DNA from: Bacillota bacterium
GTDB taxonomy: Bacteria; Bacillota; Clostridia; Oscillospirales; Ruminococcaceae
Length of the DNA stretch: 64,000 bases
Assembly (NCBI GenBank): GCA_023391875.1
Contig: JAEWAB010000002.1
Span: 1-64,000, forward strand
Reading direction: 5' to 3'
Within the stretch, counting starts at the first letter, position 1. Each line of letters starts with the position of its first letter. This document shows, piece by piece, positions 17,063 to 26,034 of the stretch. A program made the translations under genes and the position numbers. The notes below the pieces were generated by a model. That model made no database searches. It was not told the origin of the DNA and saw only the letters and a list, made by a program, of their open reading frames with translations.

Positions 17063-17563
17063 ATGAGTACGCAACTGGTTGAGATCATCACCGAGCAAAC
17101 CCACGTGCTGCTGCACAATATGAAGATCTGTCTGCACACCTGCCGCCTTGACGAGACCGTATACCATATGCCGATCTGGAAGCATGTCTACCACACGCTG
17201 CACTCGCTCGACTGCTGGTATATCAATCCCGCGCATTTTTCAGAGCCGCCGTTTCACGAGCCGAACTTAAACTCGTTGGATATTGCGAGCATCAAGGTGC
17301 TTTCGCGTAAGCAGCTCGAGCAGTATCTGGGCGACATCGAGCACCGGATACTATCCTACCTTCAAACCCTTACCGACGAGCAGCTTGCCGAGCGGCCAAA
17401 GGACTGCGAGTACACGCGCCTGACCCTTATTTTGGCGCAGTTCCGTCACCTGTACGCACACCTTGGCATCATCAACGGCTCCACCATCGAGGCAACCGGC
17501 ATGTGGCCGCGTGTGATTGCGCTGGATTCCGTGTTTTCACCGGAAAACGAGTACTACGAATAG
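17063..17563 (+). CDS. DinB-like protein
   Basis: The 166-residue helical protein resembles the DinB/YfiT-like four-helix family, many of which bind a metal through His residues. Candidate ligands are the His residues in KHVYHTLHSLDCWY (about 40-53) and in FRHLYAHLGI (about 131-140). The ATG at 17063 follows AAGGGGTGCTAGC. Family members include damage-induced proteins and thiol-dependent transferases, so the reaction cannot be named. It is transcribed alone, with a hairpin-rich spacer of about 200 bases before the next gene. Confidence 0.7.
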   Translation: MSTQLVEIITEQTHVLLHNMKICLHTCRLDETVYHMPIWKHVYHTLHSLDCWYINPAHFSEPPFHEPNLNSLDIASIKVLSRKQLEQYLGDIEHRILSYLQTLTDEQLAERPKDCEYTRLTLILAQFRHLYAHLGIINGSTIEATGMWPRVIALDSVFSPENEYYE

Positions 17564-17768
17564 GCTCAAACAAAAAATCGCCTCTGCTGGGCATGGGGTG
17601 CCCGTTTGGCCGTCTTTCCGAAAAAAGCGCGGCACTATGCCGCTTACGGGCACTCTACCGCCGGTTTACCCGAGGCTCTTCCAACCGTCGGTTGTATGTG
17701 TGGCGGCAGTATGCTACGATTTTTTCAGGGTTCGCAGACCTTAAAAATCGGAAAGGCAGAGTAGAACG

Positions 17769-18608
17769 ATGGATAATAAGAAGATAGCCGGTTTTATTAC
17801 CGAGCTGAGAAAAGCAAACAACCTGACGCAGAAGGAGCTTGCGGATAAGTTACATATCACCGACAAGGCCGTCTCCAAATGGGAGCGCGGGCAGAGCTAC
17901 CCCGATATCACCATCCTGCCGCAGCTCTGTGCGCAGCTGGGGGTAACGGTAACCGAGCTGCTAAACGGAGAGCGGGCCGCCGAGGGGGAAGCTTCGGCGG
18001 TTAACGTGGAGCATATGGTGGAAACGACGCTCAACTATGCCCAGCAGGCGACCAAGCAGCAGCGCTTTAGCAAAAAGGGCATTGCGCTGATGGTCGTTAC
18101 CTTAACATTCTTACTCGCGGTGTTTGTGTGCAGCCTGTGCGACTTTGTCATCACCGGGGGCTTTGGCTGGTCGCTTTATGTCACCGGCTCGGTGGTGCTG
18201 GCGTGGTGTATCATCGCCCCGCTGCTCTACGGGGAGAAGCTGCGGTTTGTGCTGGCACTGGCGGCGCTTACGGTGCTCATCTTCCCGTTTCTCGCGCTGG
18301 TACAGTGGGTAAGCGGCTCGGCGGGCTGGCTGATCCCTCTCGGGCTGCCCGCGTCGCTTGCGGGTATAGCCTATCTGTGGGTAATCGTAAGCCTTTTTAC
18401 CTTTACCAGAATCAATCGCTGGTTTATCGCGGCGGTGGGGGCGTTTCTTGCGCCGCTGCTTGATGTTTTCATCGATTCCACTATTACGGGTCTGATGGGA
18501 AAGAGCGTAAGAGACCCATCCGCGCTGCTTACCCTGATTGCAGCCCTCACCGTAGGGCTGGGGCTGTGTGCGGCAGGCATTGTCACCCGCCGCAGGAGCA
18601 ATGTGTAA
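17769..18608 (+). CDS. XRE-family regulator with C-terminal membrane domain
   Basis: The 279-residue protein has an N-terminal XRE helix-turn-helix (about 7-62: ITELRKANNLTQKELADKL followed by DKAVSKWERGQSYPD) and a C-terminal region with about five or six hydrophobic helices from residue 105. Such membrane-bound XRE regulators are common in Firmicutes and may sense envelope or small-molecule signals. The start at 17769 begins with MDNKKIAGFITELRK, the usual family start. A methyltransferase gene starts 51 bases after its stop. Targets are unknown. Confidence 0.86.
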   Translation: MDNKKIAGFITELRKANNLTQKELADKLHITDKAVSKWERGQSYPDITILPQLCAQLGVTVTELLNGERAAEGEASAVNVEHMVETTLNYAQQATKQQRFSKKGIALMVVTLTFLLAVFVCSLCDFVITGGFGWSLYVTGSVVLAWCIIAPLLYGEKLRFVLALAALTVLIFPFLALVQWVSGSAGWLIPLGLPASLAGIAYLWVIVSLFTFTRINRWFIAAVGAFLAPLLDVFIDSTITGLMGKSVRDPSALLTLIAALTVGLGLCAAGIVTRRRSNV

Positions 18609-18659
18609 GTATCATCTTTATAAACGGCAAGCCCTGCCGATGCTTTAGGAGGTACCGAC

Positions 18660-19442
18660 ATGAGCGAACTGGACGAAAAGCTGGCGAAATCCCTCACGGC
18701 GGAGGATACCGGCCTGCTCCCCTACCTGCCTTACCTGCTGCAGGATTTGTGGGAGATCGGTAGCTCCCCCGCCGACATGATTGCCCTTGTGAAGCGGCAC
18801 ATTCCGGCGCCCGATACCCTTCGGGTACTCGACCTTGCGTGCGGCAAGGGTGCCGTGAGCGTGCAGATGGCGAAGGCGCTCGGCTGCCGCGTTAAGGGGG
18901 TAGACATCGTCCCCGAGTTTATCGCCTATGCGGCGCAAAAGGCAAAGGAACACGGTGTGCAGGCGCTGTGCAACTTTGAAGCGGGTGACGCGAACGAGGC
19001 GGTAACAAGCGAGCGCGGGTACGACGTGGTAATCTGGGGTGCCGCGGGCGATGTGCTGGGCGACCAGCGCGCCACCCTCATAAAGCTTTGCCAAACCATC
19101 GGGCAAGGCGGGTATCTCCTGCTGGACGACGCCTACACGCGCGAGGGCGCAAGCGGCGAGACGCGGTACGATTACTGCGATTACCCCACCTACGACCGGT
19201 GGATGGAGCTTTTTGCGGCGTGCGGCTTAACGCTTGTCGAGGCGCTGCCCGCGCAGGATGACGAGATGGCAGCGGTAAACGAGCACAACACGGCAGCCAT
19301 CATCACGCGTGCAAACGAGCTGAAAGAGCGGCTGCCCGACAAGCAGGCGATGTTTGACGGCTATATCCAAAGCCAGTTAAACGAGTGTGACGACCTCGCC
19401 GACACCCTTGCGGGGGTCACTTGGCTGCTGCGAAAGAACTAA
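18660..19442 (+). CDS. Class I SAM-dependent methyltransferase
   Basis: This 260-residue protein has the Rossmann-type SAM-binding fold: motif I VLDLACGKGAVSVQMAK near residues 57-73, the acidic end of strand two in VKGVDIVPEFI, and GYDVVIWGAAGDVLGD for motif IV. Substrate is unknown; small-molecule methylation is most common for this group. TTAGGAGG lies eight bases before the ATG. It follows the XRE regulator gene on the same strand and ends at an intrinsic terminator, so the two may be one transcript. Confidence 0.83.
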   Translation: MSELDEKLAKSLTAEDTGLLPYLPYLLQDLWEIGSSPADMIALVKRHIPAPDTLRVLDLACGKGAVSVQMAKALGCRVKGVDIVPEFIAYAAQKAKEHGVQALCNFEAGDANEAVTSERGYDVVIWGAAGDVLGDQRATLIKLCQTIGQGGYLLLDDAYTREGASGETRYDYCDYPTYDRWMELFAACGLTLVEALPAQDDEMAAVNEHNTAAIITRANELKERLPDKQAMFDGYIQSQLNECDDLADTLAGVTWLLRKN

Positions 19443-19474
19443 TAAATGTGGCGGCAACATGGCTGTTTGTATCA

Positions 19475-19510
19475 ACCCCCCGGTCAAAAGACCGGGGGCT
19501 TTCGTTTTGG
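19475..19510 (+). terminator. Intrinsic terminator after the methyltransferase
   Basis: CCCCCGGTC and GACCGGGGG pair around AAAA (19476-19498), followed by CTTTCGTTTT. It lies about 35 bases past the stop codon. Confidence 0.88.
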
Positions 19511-19540
19511 CGGCGTATCCTGTCTTTTCCTGTGCGCCGC

Positions 19541-19570
19541 TTGACACTTTGCCGCAAAAAAGCCTATACT
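19541..19570 (+). promoter_or_regulatory. hflX promoter
   Basis: Consensus TTGACA (19541-19546) and TATACT (19565-19570) are 18 bases apart. Its position rules out the long in-frame extension of hflX and gives a leader of about 55 bases. Confidence 0.75.
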
Positions 19571-19633
19571 AACCTTAATGCCGCGCGCGGCGTACGCCGT
19601 GCGCAAATGAGAGAACGAGGGAAAAACATCCGT

Positions 19634-20878
19634 ATGTATGAAAATAAAGAGGAGATTCAGCGGGCGGTGCTGGCGGCGGCGGATACGGGCGAGTATGACA
19701 TCGACGTGTCGCTGGCGGAGCTTGCCGAGCTTGCAAAAACCGCGGGCGCCGAGGTGCTGGCAACCGTTACCCAGAAGCGAGACGCCCCCGATAACGCCAC
19801 CTGCCTTGGCAGCGGCAGGCTTGCCGAGCTGTGCGATTTCTGCGAAAAGAACGAGGCGAACCTCGTTATCTTCGACCACGAGCTTTCCGCCACCCAGATA
19901 CGCAACATCGAGGAGATCGTTAAGGTGCGTGTCATCGACCGCACCATGCTCATCTTAGATATCTTCGCCATGCGCGCCGTCTCCAAAGAGGGCAAGGTGC
20001 AGGTGGAGCTTGCGCAGCAGCGCTACCGCCTGCCGCGCCTGCTCGGGTTGGGCACCCAGCTTTCCCGCCTCGGCGGCGGCATCGGCACGCGCGGCCCCGG
20101 CGAAACCAAGCTGGAGACCGATAGGCGGCATATCCGCCGCCGCATCTCGTTTTTGGAGGAGGAGCTTAGGGAGCTTACCCGCCAGCGGGAGGATCTGCGT
20201 AAGCGCCGCAAGAAAAACGGCGTACTCACCGCCGCCATCGTCGGCTACACCAACGTGGGCAAGTCGACGCTGCTCAACGCCCTCACCGACGCGGGGGTAC
20301 TGGCGGAGGATAAGCTGTTCGCTACCCTCGACCCGACGGCGCGCGCCTTAAAGCTGCCCGACGGGCGGAATATCGTGCTGATTGACACCGTAGGGCTTAT
20401 CCGCAGGCTTCCCCACCAGCTCATCGAGGCGTTTAAATCCACCCTTGAGGAGGCGGCGGGCGCCGACATCATCTTAAACGTTTGTGACATCACCAGCAGC
20501 GAGACGCAAACCCAGCTGGAGGTTACCCGCACGCTGCTCGAAGAGATCGGCGCGTCGGATATCCCCGTTCTCACCGTCTACAACAAGTGCGATCTGGTGT
20601 TTGAAAAGCCGCTGCCAATCAACGGCAGCCGGGTGTTCATCTCGGCGAAAACCGGCGAGGGGTTTGACGAGATGTTAAAGACCATCGCCTCTACCCTCAA
20701 GGAGACCACGCGCCGCCTGCGCGTGACCATCCCCTACGCCGAGGGCGGGCTTGCCGCGCAGGTACGCACCGAGGGCAAGCTGCTGGAGGAAAGCTTTAAC
20801 GAGAACGGCATCACCCTCGACGCGATCGTCGACACCCGCACAAGGCTGTATCAAGCGCTTGTGCGCTATGAGCAATAG
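19634..20878 (+). CDS. hflX: Ribosome-associated GTPase HflX
   Basis: This 414-residue GTPase binds the 50S subunit and rescues or splits stalled ribosomes, especially under stress. The N-terminal HflX domain contains ATCLGSGRLAEL and VIFDHELSATQIRNIEE; a coiled-coil linker with GGIGTRGPGETKLETDRR follows. The G domain shows G1 GYTNVGKSTLLN near residue 205, G3 DTVGLI, G4 NKCD and G5 SAKTG. The start at 19634 (MYENKEEIQ) lies after the promoter; GAGGG is 13 bases upstream, so a weak site or the ATG at 19607 remains possible. It is monocistronic, with its own promoter and terminator. Confidence 0.96.
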   Translation: MYENKEEIQRAVLAAADTGEYDIDVSLAELAELAKTAGAEVLATVTQKRDAPDNATCLGSGRLAELCDFCEKNEANLVIFDHELSATQIRNIEEIVKVRVIDRTMLILDIFAMRAVSKEGKVQVELAQQRYRLPRLLGLGTQLSRLGGGIGTRGPGETKLETDRRHIRRRISFLEEELRELTRQREDLRKRRKKNGVLTAAIVGYTNVGKSTLLNALTDAGVLAEDKLFATLDPTARALKLPDGRNIVLIDTVGLIRRLPHQLIEAFKSTLEEAAGADIILNVCDITSSETQTQLEVTRTLLEEIGASDIPVLTVYNKCDLVFEKPLPINGSRVFISAKTGEGFDEMLKTIASTLKETTRRLRVTIPYAEGGLAAQVRTEGKLLEESFNENGITLDAIVDTRTRLYQALVRYEQ

Positions 20879-20899
20879 GGTAGTAACGCATAAATAAGA

Positions 20900-20944
20900 G
20901 CGCATGAACCGAGGCGGTATGCCGGTTCATGCGCCTTTTTTTTG
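20900..20944 (+). terminator. Intrinsic terminator of hflX, shared with the AraC gene
   Basis: GCGCATGAACCG (20900-20911) and CGGTTCATGCGC (20923-20934) pair perfectly and are followed by eight or more T residues on the plus strand. The converging AraC-family gene ends at 20953, and the reverse reading also has a T-rich tail. Confidence 0.92.
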
Positions 20945-20952
20945 CTTACCTT

Positions 20953-21840
20953 TTATACGGGCATGGTTTTAAGCCAAATCTCCATGCCGCAGGTCTCGGG
21001 GGTGGCGGCGGCGTACAGCTCCGCCATGAACGGCTCGCAGGTGAGCCCGTGTCCCGGCAGCCACACGCCAAAGAGATAATCGCGCGCCTTGTTGAGCGCC
21101 TCGGTGGTAAGCTGGGCGAAGTTTTCGGCCTCAAACGCGCACACGGTGTAGTCCCCTTCGGGCAGCGTGTAGCCTTCAAAGCCCTGCGGGGCGACCTCGC
21201 CTGCCTCCGCGCCCGCAAAGTAGCTAAAGCAGCCCTCCTTGGTGCCCGCAAAGGAGACGCCCAGCTCGCAGCCGCCCGGCAATAGCCCCGGGATGTCCTC
21301 CTTGTGCCGGTGCAGTCGGCCCCATAGCTCGCCCAGCAGGTCGACGCCCGGGGTGTCGGCAATCGGGTTCTGCACGCAGTACCCCGTAAAACGGCGGGGT
21401 ATGGTCAGGGCCTTGCGCGTTACCTCCAGCACGACCCCCTCGGCGGCAAGCGGAACGCCCTCGTCCACCAGACGGTAGTTCATCGAAAGGTCGGGCTTTA
21501 AGAAGTGCGACAGCGGGCGGGGGTTTGCGCGGTAGGCCTCGGGGGTGAGGCCGTAGGCGTCTTTAAACGCACGCGTAAAGGTCTCGTGGTTGGCAAAGCC
21601 GAAGGTAAGCGCCGTATCCACAATGCGGCTTTCGTGCCGCGCCAGATGCTCCGCGGCGTGGGCAAGGCGGCGCAGCCTTGCGTACTCCATCACCGGCCGT
21701 TTCACAAGCCGCGCAAACAGCCGCTGGTAGTAAAACGGCGAGAGGTTTGCCATCTCGGCGAGTGCCTCGACGGAGAGCTCCTCATCCAGATGTGCTTCGA
21801 GCCAGTCGAGTGTCTTTTGAATCGATTCCCATGCTTGCAT
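20953..21840 (-). CDS. AraC-family regulator with GyrI-like effector domain
   Basis: The 295-residue protein has an N-terminal AraC DNA-binding domain (about 8-108) with two helix-turn-helices, including LSVEALAEMANLSPFYYQRLFARL and IVDTALTFGFANHETFTRAFKDAYG. The C-terminal half (about 120-295) resembles the GyrI/Rob effector-binding fold, which often binds amphipathic drugs. The order, DNA-binding first, is that of Rob and similar multidrug regulators. AAGGAGGTGATTTACC gives a near-perfect ribosome site for the ATG at 21840. No transporter gene is adjacent, so the target is unknown. Confidence 0.92.
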   Translation of the reverse strand: MQAWESIQKTLDWLEAHLDEELSVEALAEMANLSPFYYQRLFARLVKRPVMEYARLRRLAHAAEHLARHESRIVDTALTFGFANHETFTRAFKDAYGLTPEAYRANPRPLSHFLKPDLSMNYRLVDEGVPLAAEGVVLEVTRKALTIPRRFTGYCVQNPIADTPGVDLLGELWGRLHRHKEDIPGLLPGGCELGVSFAGTKEGCFSYFAGAEAGEVAPQGFEGYTLPEGDYTVCAFEAENFAQLTTEALNKARDYLFGVWLPGHGLTCEPFMAELYAAATPETCGMEIWLKTMPV

Positions 21841-21941
21841 GGTAAATCACCTCCTTGGCCTTCATCATAACAAAACGCGGGCATCCCGTCTTGACGCGAA
21901 ATGCCCACTTGCTTTAGTACTTTATAAAATGACGCAAGGTA

Positions 21942-22853
21942 CTATACCCCGCTGAGGTCAAAGGGCGGGATAAACTCCTTACCCGCCGAGGTGCGCTGCT
22001 GCAAAAAGCCGTCCTCAATGCCGCTTTCAAACAGGTAGGCCTGCACCTTCTCATACTCGCGCCTGGTGATGCGGCGGTTGATTTCGGGGTAGCCGCTTAA
22101 ATCCCCGCAGGGGGTGTACTGGCTCATGAGCGAGAACAGCACGCTGCCGCGGGGGAAGGTATCTCGCACCCAATCGATGACCGCAAGGGTGTTGCGGATA
22201 TTCCCGGGCAATATCAGGTGGCGGATGAGCACCCCGCGCGTGAGCAGGCCGTTCTCATCCAGCAGGTAATCCCCCGTCTGCCGGTACATCTCTAAAATGG
22301 CCGCCGAAGCTGCCTTAAAATAATCCGCCGCTTTGGAGTAGCGCGCGGCTGCCTCAGGCAGGACATACTTCATGTCGGGTAGGTAAACCTGCACCTTGCC
22401 CTCTAGCAGGCGCAAAGACTCCACCCGGTCGTACCCGCCGCTGTTGTACACCACGGGGATGGGCAGCGGTTCTTCAAGGCTCTGTGCGATGGCCTTGGTA
22501 AAATGGGTGGGGTTTACAAGGTTGATGTTGTGCACGCCCTGTGCCGCAAGCTCCAGATAGATCTCGCGCAGGCGCGTGACGGTAATCTCTTTGCCAAACC
22601 GCCCGTGGCTGATGGCGCTATTCTGGCAGAACACGCAGCCCAGCGGGCAGCCGCTGAAAAACACCGTGCCCGAGCCTTTAGTGCCGCTGATGGGTGGTTC
22701 CTCCCACAGGTGCACACCCGCGCGCGCCACCACGGGTTTTTCCCCCATCCCGCATACGCCGGGGGGATGATCCTGCTTCGCTGCGCCGGTATCCGCCGCG
22801 TTCTCACGCAGCGCGCCGCAGCGGCGCGGGCAGACGGTGCACCGCTTTTCCAT
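21942..22853 (-). CDS. Radical SAM protein, PflA-like
   Basis: This protein of about 303 residues carries the radical SAM motif CPLGCVFC (C-x3-C-x2-C), which holds a 4Fe-4S cluster that cleaves S-adenosylmethionine. The preceding GTVFFSG and the later YNSGGYDRVESL match the pyruvate-formate-lyase-activase-like group of uncharacterised activases. The N-terminus has further cysteines in CTVCPRRCGAL that may bind another cluster. Three start codons lie close together: GTG at 22871 and ATGs at 22859 and 22853. I prefer 22853, with AGGA at five bases. The substrate is unknown. Confidence 0.85.
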   Translation of the reverse strand: MEKRCTVCPRRCGALRENAADTGAAKQDHPPGVCGMGEKPVVARAGVHLWEEPPISGTKGSGTVFFSGCPLGCVFCQNSAISHGRFGKEITVTRLREIYLELAAQGVHNINLVNPTHFTKAIAQSLEEPLPIPVVYNSGGYDRVESLRLLEGKVQVYLPDMKYVLPEAAARYSKAADYFKAASAAILEMYRQTGDYLLDENGLLTRGVLIRHLILPGNIRNTLAVIDWVRDTFPRGSVLFSLMSQYTPCGDLSGYPEINRRITRREYEKVQAYLFESGIEDGFLQQRTSAGKEFIPPFDLSGV

Positions 22854-22912
22854 CTGCATCCTGCCTTTCACAATTGATACCGAAGGGGAATGAAAACGTT
22901 TTAGTGTTCTGA

Positions 22913-23473
22913 TTACAGGCCGTCCAGCGTCGACAGGTCCGGCTGCTTTTGGGTAAGCTCTTTGAGAAACAGCCCCCTTACATAGCCCTTTTGGTCATTT
23001 GTGCTGCGGATATAAAAACCGTTTTTATAATAGAACTGTACCAGCTTCGTCTTTTTGGCGGGGGTGTGCAGCGCAAGCGCATCTACCTTGAGCGCGCGGC
23101 ACTGGGCCTCTACCTCCTGTATGAGCTGGGTACCGATGCCCGAATGCTGCTCCTCGGGGAGCACGCAGAAGCGGCTGATGTACGCGGTCTTGGCGCCGCC
23201 TTTATCCTCGAGAATCTGGTACCGCACCGTGCCGATGATATTACCGTTTCTGGCGCATACCAGCACGGTTTTCTTCTCCATATCCTTTAAGATATCCCAA
23301 CTGCTCTCCTTGAGCGCCGCAACGCCCCCGGGGAGGTTTAATTCACTGTTTATCTCGGCATAGGCAAGCACAATCAGGTTGTATATCTTTGGTGCGTCGA
23401 AGGGTGTGGCTTTTCTTACGAATGCTAGGCTCATTTTCTTGACATGTCCTTCCTGGGTTAAAACCTCTTCCAT
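22913..23473 (-). CDS. GNAT-family N-acetyltransferase
   Basis: The 186-residue product has the GNAT fold: motif with IGTVRYQI, YISRFCVLPEEQHSGIGTQLIQEVE holding the acetyl-CoA loop (Q-x-x-G-x-G), and VQFYYKNGFYIRS near the end. GNAT enzymes acetylate amines on small molecules or proteins; the substrate here is unknown. A start at 23473 has GGGGACAGG close upstream, and an ATG 13 codons later is an alternative that matches the usual family start better. The upstream AT-rich sequence is shared with the PocR-GGDEF-EAL gene. Confidence 0.83.
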   Translation of the reverse strand: MEEVLTQEGHVKKMSLAFVRKATPFDAPKIYNLIVLAYAEINSELNLPGGVAALKESSWDILKDMEKKTVLVCARNGNIIGTVRYQILEDKGGAKTAYISRFCVLPEEQHSGIGTQLIQEVEAQCRALKVDALALHTPAKKTKLVQFYYKNGFYIRSTNDQKGYVRGLFLKELTQKQPDLSTLDGL

Positions 23474-23645
23474 CCTGTCCCCTAATCATATGGGTTTACT
23501 CTATATATAAAATTATTATAGCATACCCGATTTAAAAAAACACTGCCTTTGATGACATTTTACGTTTATATTAGACAAGTTTCTCCCTTATGGCAAGTAA
23601 CTGCTTTTAAGGGGGCAGTATTATCAGGCGGTGGGGACCATATAC

Positions 23646-25226
23646 ATGTCTGTGGGGGGATGTCGTTTGAGGATACGCAAAAAATCGGTGTTCTACGCCG
23701 CCATGATGTTTACCGCCTCCTCCGTCGGGCTGCAGCTGATGGGCTTTGTATACCGCATCTTTCTGTCGCGCCTGATCGGCGCCGAGGGCATGGGGGTATA
23801 CGGCCTTGTCATGCCGGTTTACAGCGTGGTGCAGTCGTTTGCACTGTGGGGGCTGACGCTTGCTTTAACCAAGGAGTCGGCAAAATACGAGGCGCTGCAC
23901 GACCCGCACGCCTTGTCGGTGGCCATGCGGTCGGCGGTTTTGCTCTACCTGTTTCAGTTCGCGCTGGCGGCGGTGCCGATCTTTGTATTTAGCTCGCCGA
24001 TTGCGTCTGGGATGCTGGGCGATGCCCGCACGCGCGCGGCGCTGCTCATCATGCTGCCCTACATGTGCCTTACCGGGATAGAAAACCTCTACAAAGCACA
24101 TTTTCAGGGAATACGCGATATCCTGCCGCCGATACTCTCGGAGTTGTGCGAGCAGATGATACGCATGGCGGCGGTGCTGTGGCTGCTCACGGTGTTTGAC
24201 GGGGCAAGCCCGGGCGTTTCCGCCGCGCTGATTATCATTGGCATGCTTGTAAGTGAGCTGTTCAGCGTCAGCTTTTTGTCCTTATGGTATTTTATTCGCA
24301 AGCGCTTTCTCAAAAATCGGGGTGCCCCGACCGATTCTCTGCGTCGGTGGGGCAAAGAGCGGGCGGAGCGCATCCCGCAAACCTTATTATACGCGGCGCT
24401 GCCCGTTTCGGCCGCTGGGCTTTTAAACAACCTGCTTTCCAGCGCCACCACCGTGGTGCTGCCGCGCCGGCTGATGCTTTCGGGGCTGGACCAGACGCAG
24501 GCGCTGCGGGATTTCGGCGTGATGACCGGCATGACCATGCCGCTTTTGATGATGCCCGCGGCGTTTATCATACCCCTTACCTCGGTACTGGTACCCAAGC
24601 TCGCCGAGGCCTGCGCGCTCGGGCGGCAGGAGGATGTGCGCCGCAAGGCGGCAAAGGGCATACACGCCACCGGCATTATCGCGTTTGCAGCCTGCGCGGT
24701 GCTGCTGCCGCTGGGCAGCGGGCTTGCGCGGCTTTTGTATAACGAACCCGCCGCGGGCAACTACATGGTGCCGCTGACGGCGGCGGCCTTTTTTACCTAC
24801 TACCAGATTGTCACGGGCAGCATATTAAACGGCATCGGGCGGCAAAAGACCGCCTCGATGAGCGTCGTGCTCTGCTCGCTCATCCATATGCTGTTTACCT
24901 GGTTTGTGGTGGCGCTGCCCAACGTGGGGATGTGGGGCTACGTAATAGGCGACCTTGTCAGCGCGCTGTTCGGCGCCTGCTTTAACACCTTCTTTATCCT
25001 CCGCCGGACGGGGCTTTCACTGCGTACGCACAACTGGTTTGTAAAACCGCTGCTGTCCTTTTTGGCGGCTGCCCTCGCCGCAAGGCTTTCGTTTTTGCTG
25101 TTTGAAAGGCTGCCGCTTGCCGCCTCGCTGGGGTTTGCGGTGGGTATCTGCCTGCTGGTATACGCTGTTACCCTGCATTTTCAGGGGGTAAGCCTCAGGC
25201 GGTATCTAAAGACCATCCGTGACTAG
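23646..25226 (+). CDS. SpoVB/MurJ-like polysaccharide flippase
   Basis: The 526-residue protein has about 14 transmembrane helices and the fold of oligosaccharide flippases (MATE-like MVF superfamily). The opening VGLQLMGFVYRIFLSRLIGAEGMGVYGLVMPVYSVV is typical of stage V sporulation protein B. SpoVB-type proteins move lipid-linked precursors across the membrane for spore cortex or wall synthesis. I place the start at the ATG 23646 with GGTGGGGA upstream; a TTG at 23667 preceded by GGGGGA is also possible and would give the compact family start. It is monocistronic and precedes a long gene-free stretch. Assignment to the family is firm; the sporulation role is inferred. Confidence 0.87.
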   Translation: MSVGGCRLRIRKKSVFYAAMMFTASSVGLQLMGFVYRIFLSRLIGAEGMGVYGLVMPVYSVVQSFALWGLTLALTKESAKYEALHDPHALSVAMRSAVLLYLFQFALAAVPIFVFSSPIASGMLGDARTRAALLIMLPYMCLTGIENLYKAHFQGIRDILPPILSELCEQMIRMAAVLWLLTVFDGASPGVSAALIIIGMLVSELFSVSFLSLWYFIRKRFLKNRGAPTDSLRRWGKERAERIPQTLLYAALPVSAAGLLNNLLSSATTVVLPRRLMLSGLDQTQALRDFGVMTGMTMPLLMMPAAFIIPLTSVLVPKLAEACALGRQEDVRRKAAKGIHATGIIAFAACAVLLPLGSGLARLLYNEPAAGNYMVPLTAAAFFTYYQIVTGSILNGIGRQKTASMSVVLCSLIHMLFTWFVVALPNVGMWGYVIGDLVSALFGACFNTFFILRRTGLSLRTHNWFVKPLLSFLAAALAARLSFLLFERLPLAASLGFAVGICLLVYAVTLHFQGVSLRRYLKTIRD

Positions 25227-25529
25227 CGAAGCAGAAACTTTGTCAATAACTTATCAAAGTGGAAGCACTGCTCACCGAAATTTTCTTTATACAACCCTTC
25301 TCAGCTGTATTTTTTTACACTGAAAAGGGTAAATTTTTGCGCCGATGGCGCCATAAATTAGAAATAGTTACATTTGCAGTAACAGATGCGTGAAAAGCGC
25401 ATGGATAAGCCATTTTTGTTTACATAAAGCCATAATTATTTGCCATTCTTGGCAATATCGCACAATGAAATTCGGTAAAGATATATAGAAATTTACGTAA
25501 AGAATTTATAAATACCGTCGTTTTAATAG
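25227..25529. other. AT-rich gene-free stretch
   Basis: This is the first part of a 471-base gap before the Ser/Ala/Glu-repeat lipoprotein gene. It is much richer in A and T than its surroundings. I see a short hairpin TTGCCATTCTTGGCAA near 25440 and no open frame with a ribosome site. The second part holds the lipoprotein promoter. Confidence 0.45.
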
Positions 25530-25558
25530 TTGTTTTACCCATACCAATGAGCTATAAT
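25530..25558 (+). promoter_or_regulatory. Promoter of the repeat lipoprotein gene
   Basis: TTGTTT (25530-25535) and consensus TATAAT (25553-25558) are 17 bases apart. The transcript would have a leader of about 130 bases with two small hairpins (GGAGGC/GCCTC and TTCCGC/GGCGGAA at about 25640-25680). Confidence 0.65.
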
Positions 25559-25697
25559 GTAGAACGGTTTGAGAAACATAAACAAACGAAAGCTTGTTGT
25601 GTTGTTCAAAACCACGAAGTAGTAGAACTATATAAACATGGAGGCTTTTTGCCTCTCTTCCGCGTAAAAGGCGGAAAAGGAAAGGACAGGATTTGTT

Positions 25698-26003
25698 ATG
25701 AAGAATATTGCTAAAGTTCTCTCGATCTCTGCTATCGTACTTGCTTCCGCGCTCGTATTTGCTGCTTGCGGCGACACCGCTGCTGCTTCTTCCACCGAGG
25801 AGGTTGCGTCTGACGTTGTATCTTCCGAGGCAGTTTCCTCTGAGGCTGTTGTTTCTGAAGCAGCTTCTTCCGAGGTAATTTCTTCCGACGCTGCTTCTTC
25901 TGAGGTTGCTTCTGATGCTGCTTCTTCCGAGGTTGCTTCTGACGCTGCTTCTTCTGAAGCTGCTTCCTCTGAGGCTGCTTCTTCCGAGGCTGCTTCCAAG
26001 TAA
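25698..26003 (+). CDS. Lipoprotein made of Ser/Ala/Glu repeats
   Basis: The 101-residue product is a lipoprotein signal (MKNIAKVLSISAIVLASALV with lipidated Cys24 in FAACG) followed by a tail that is almost only Ser, Ala, Glu, Val and Asp in an A-S-S-E/D pattern. The DNA holds degenerate tandem units of about 27 bases encoding SSEVASDAA and later SSEAA. There is no room for a folded domain, so it may act as a stalk, spacer or wall-layer filler on the outer membrane face. A ribosome site precedes the ATG, and a promoter and terminator frame it as a single gene. I recognise no family. Confidence 0.82.
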   Translation: MKNIAKVLSISAIVLASALVFAACGDTAAASSTEEVASDVVSSEAVSSEAVVSEAASSEVISSDAASSEVASDAASSEVASDAASSEAASSEAASSEAASK

Positions 26004-26034
26004 TTATCCCCTCCGTAAACGTAGTATGTCCTAC

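Noticed and set aside
25628..25999. Long minus-strand frame opposite the repeat lipoprotein
   Set aside because: It is the antisense of the repeat codons, starts without a ribosome site, and has only the mirrored low-complexity composition.
25740..26000. CRISPR or protein-free tandem repeat array at the Ser/Ala/Glu stretch
   Set aside because: The units are in-frame codons of one open frame with ribosome site, promoter and terminator, and have no spacers.
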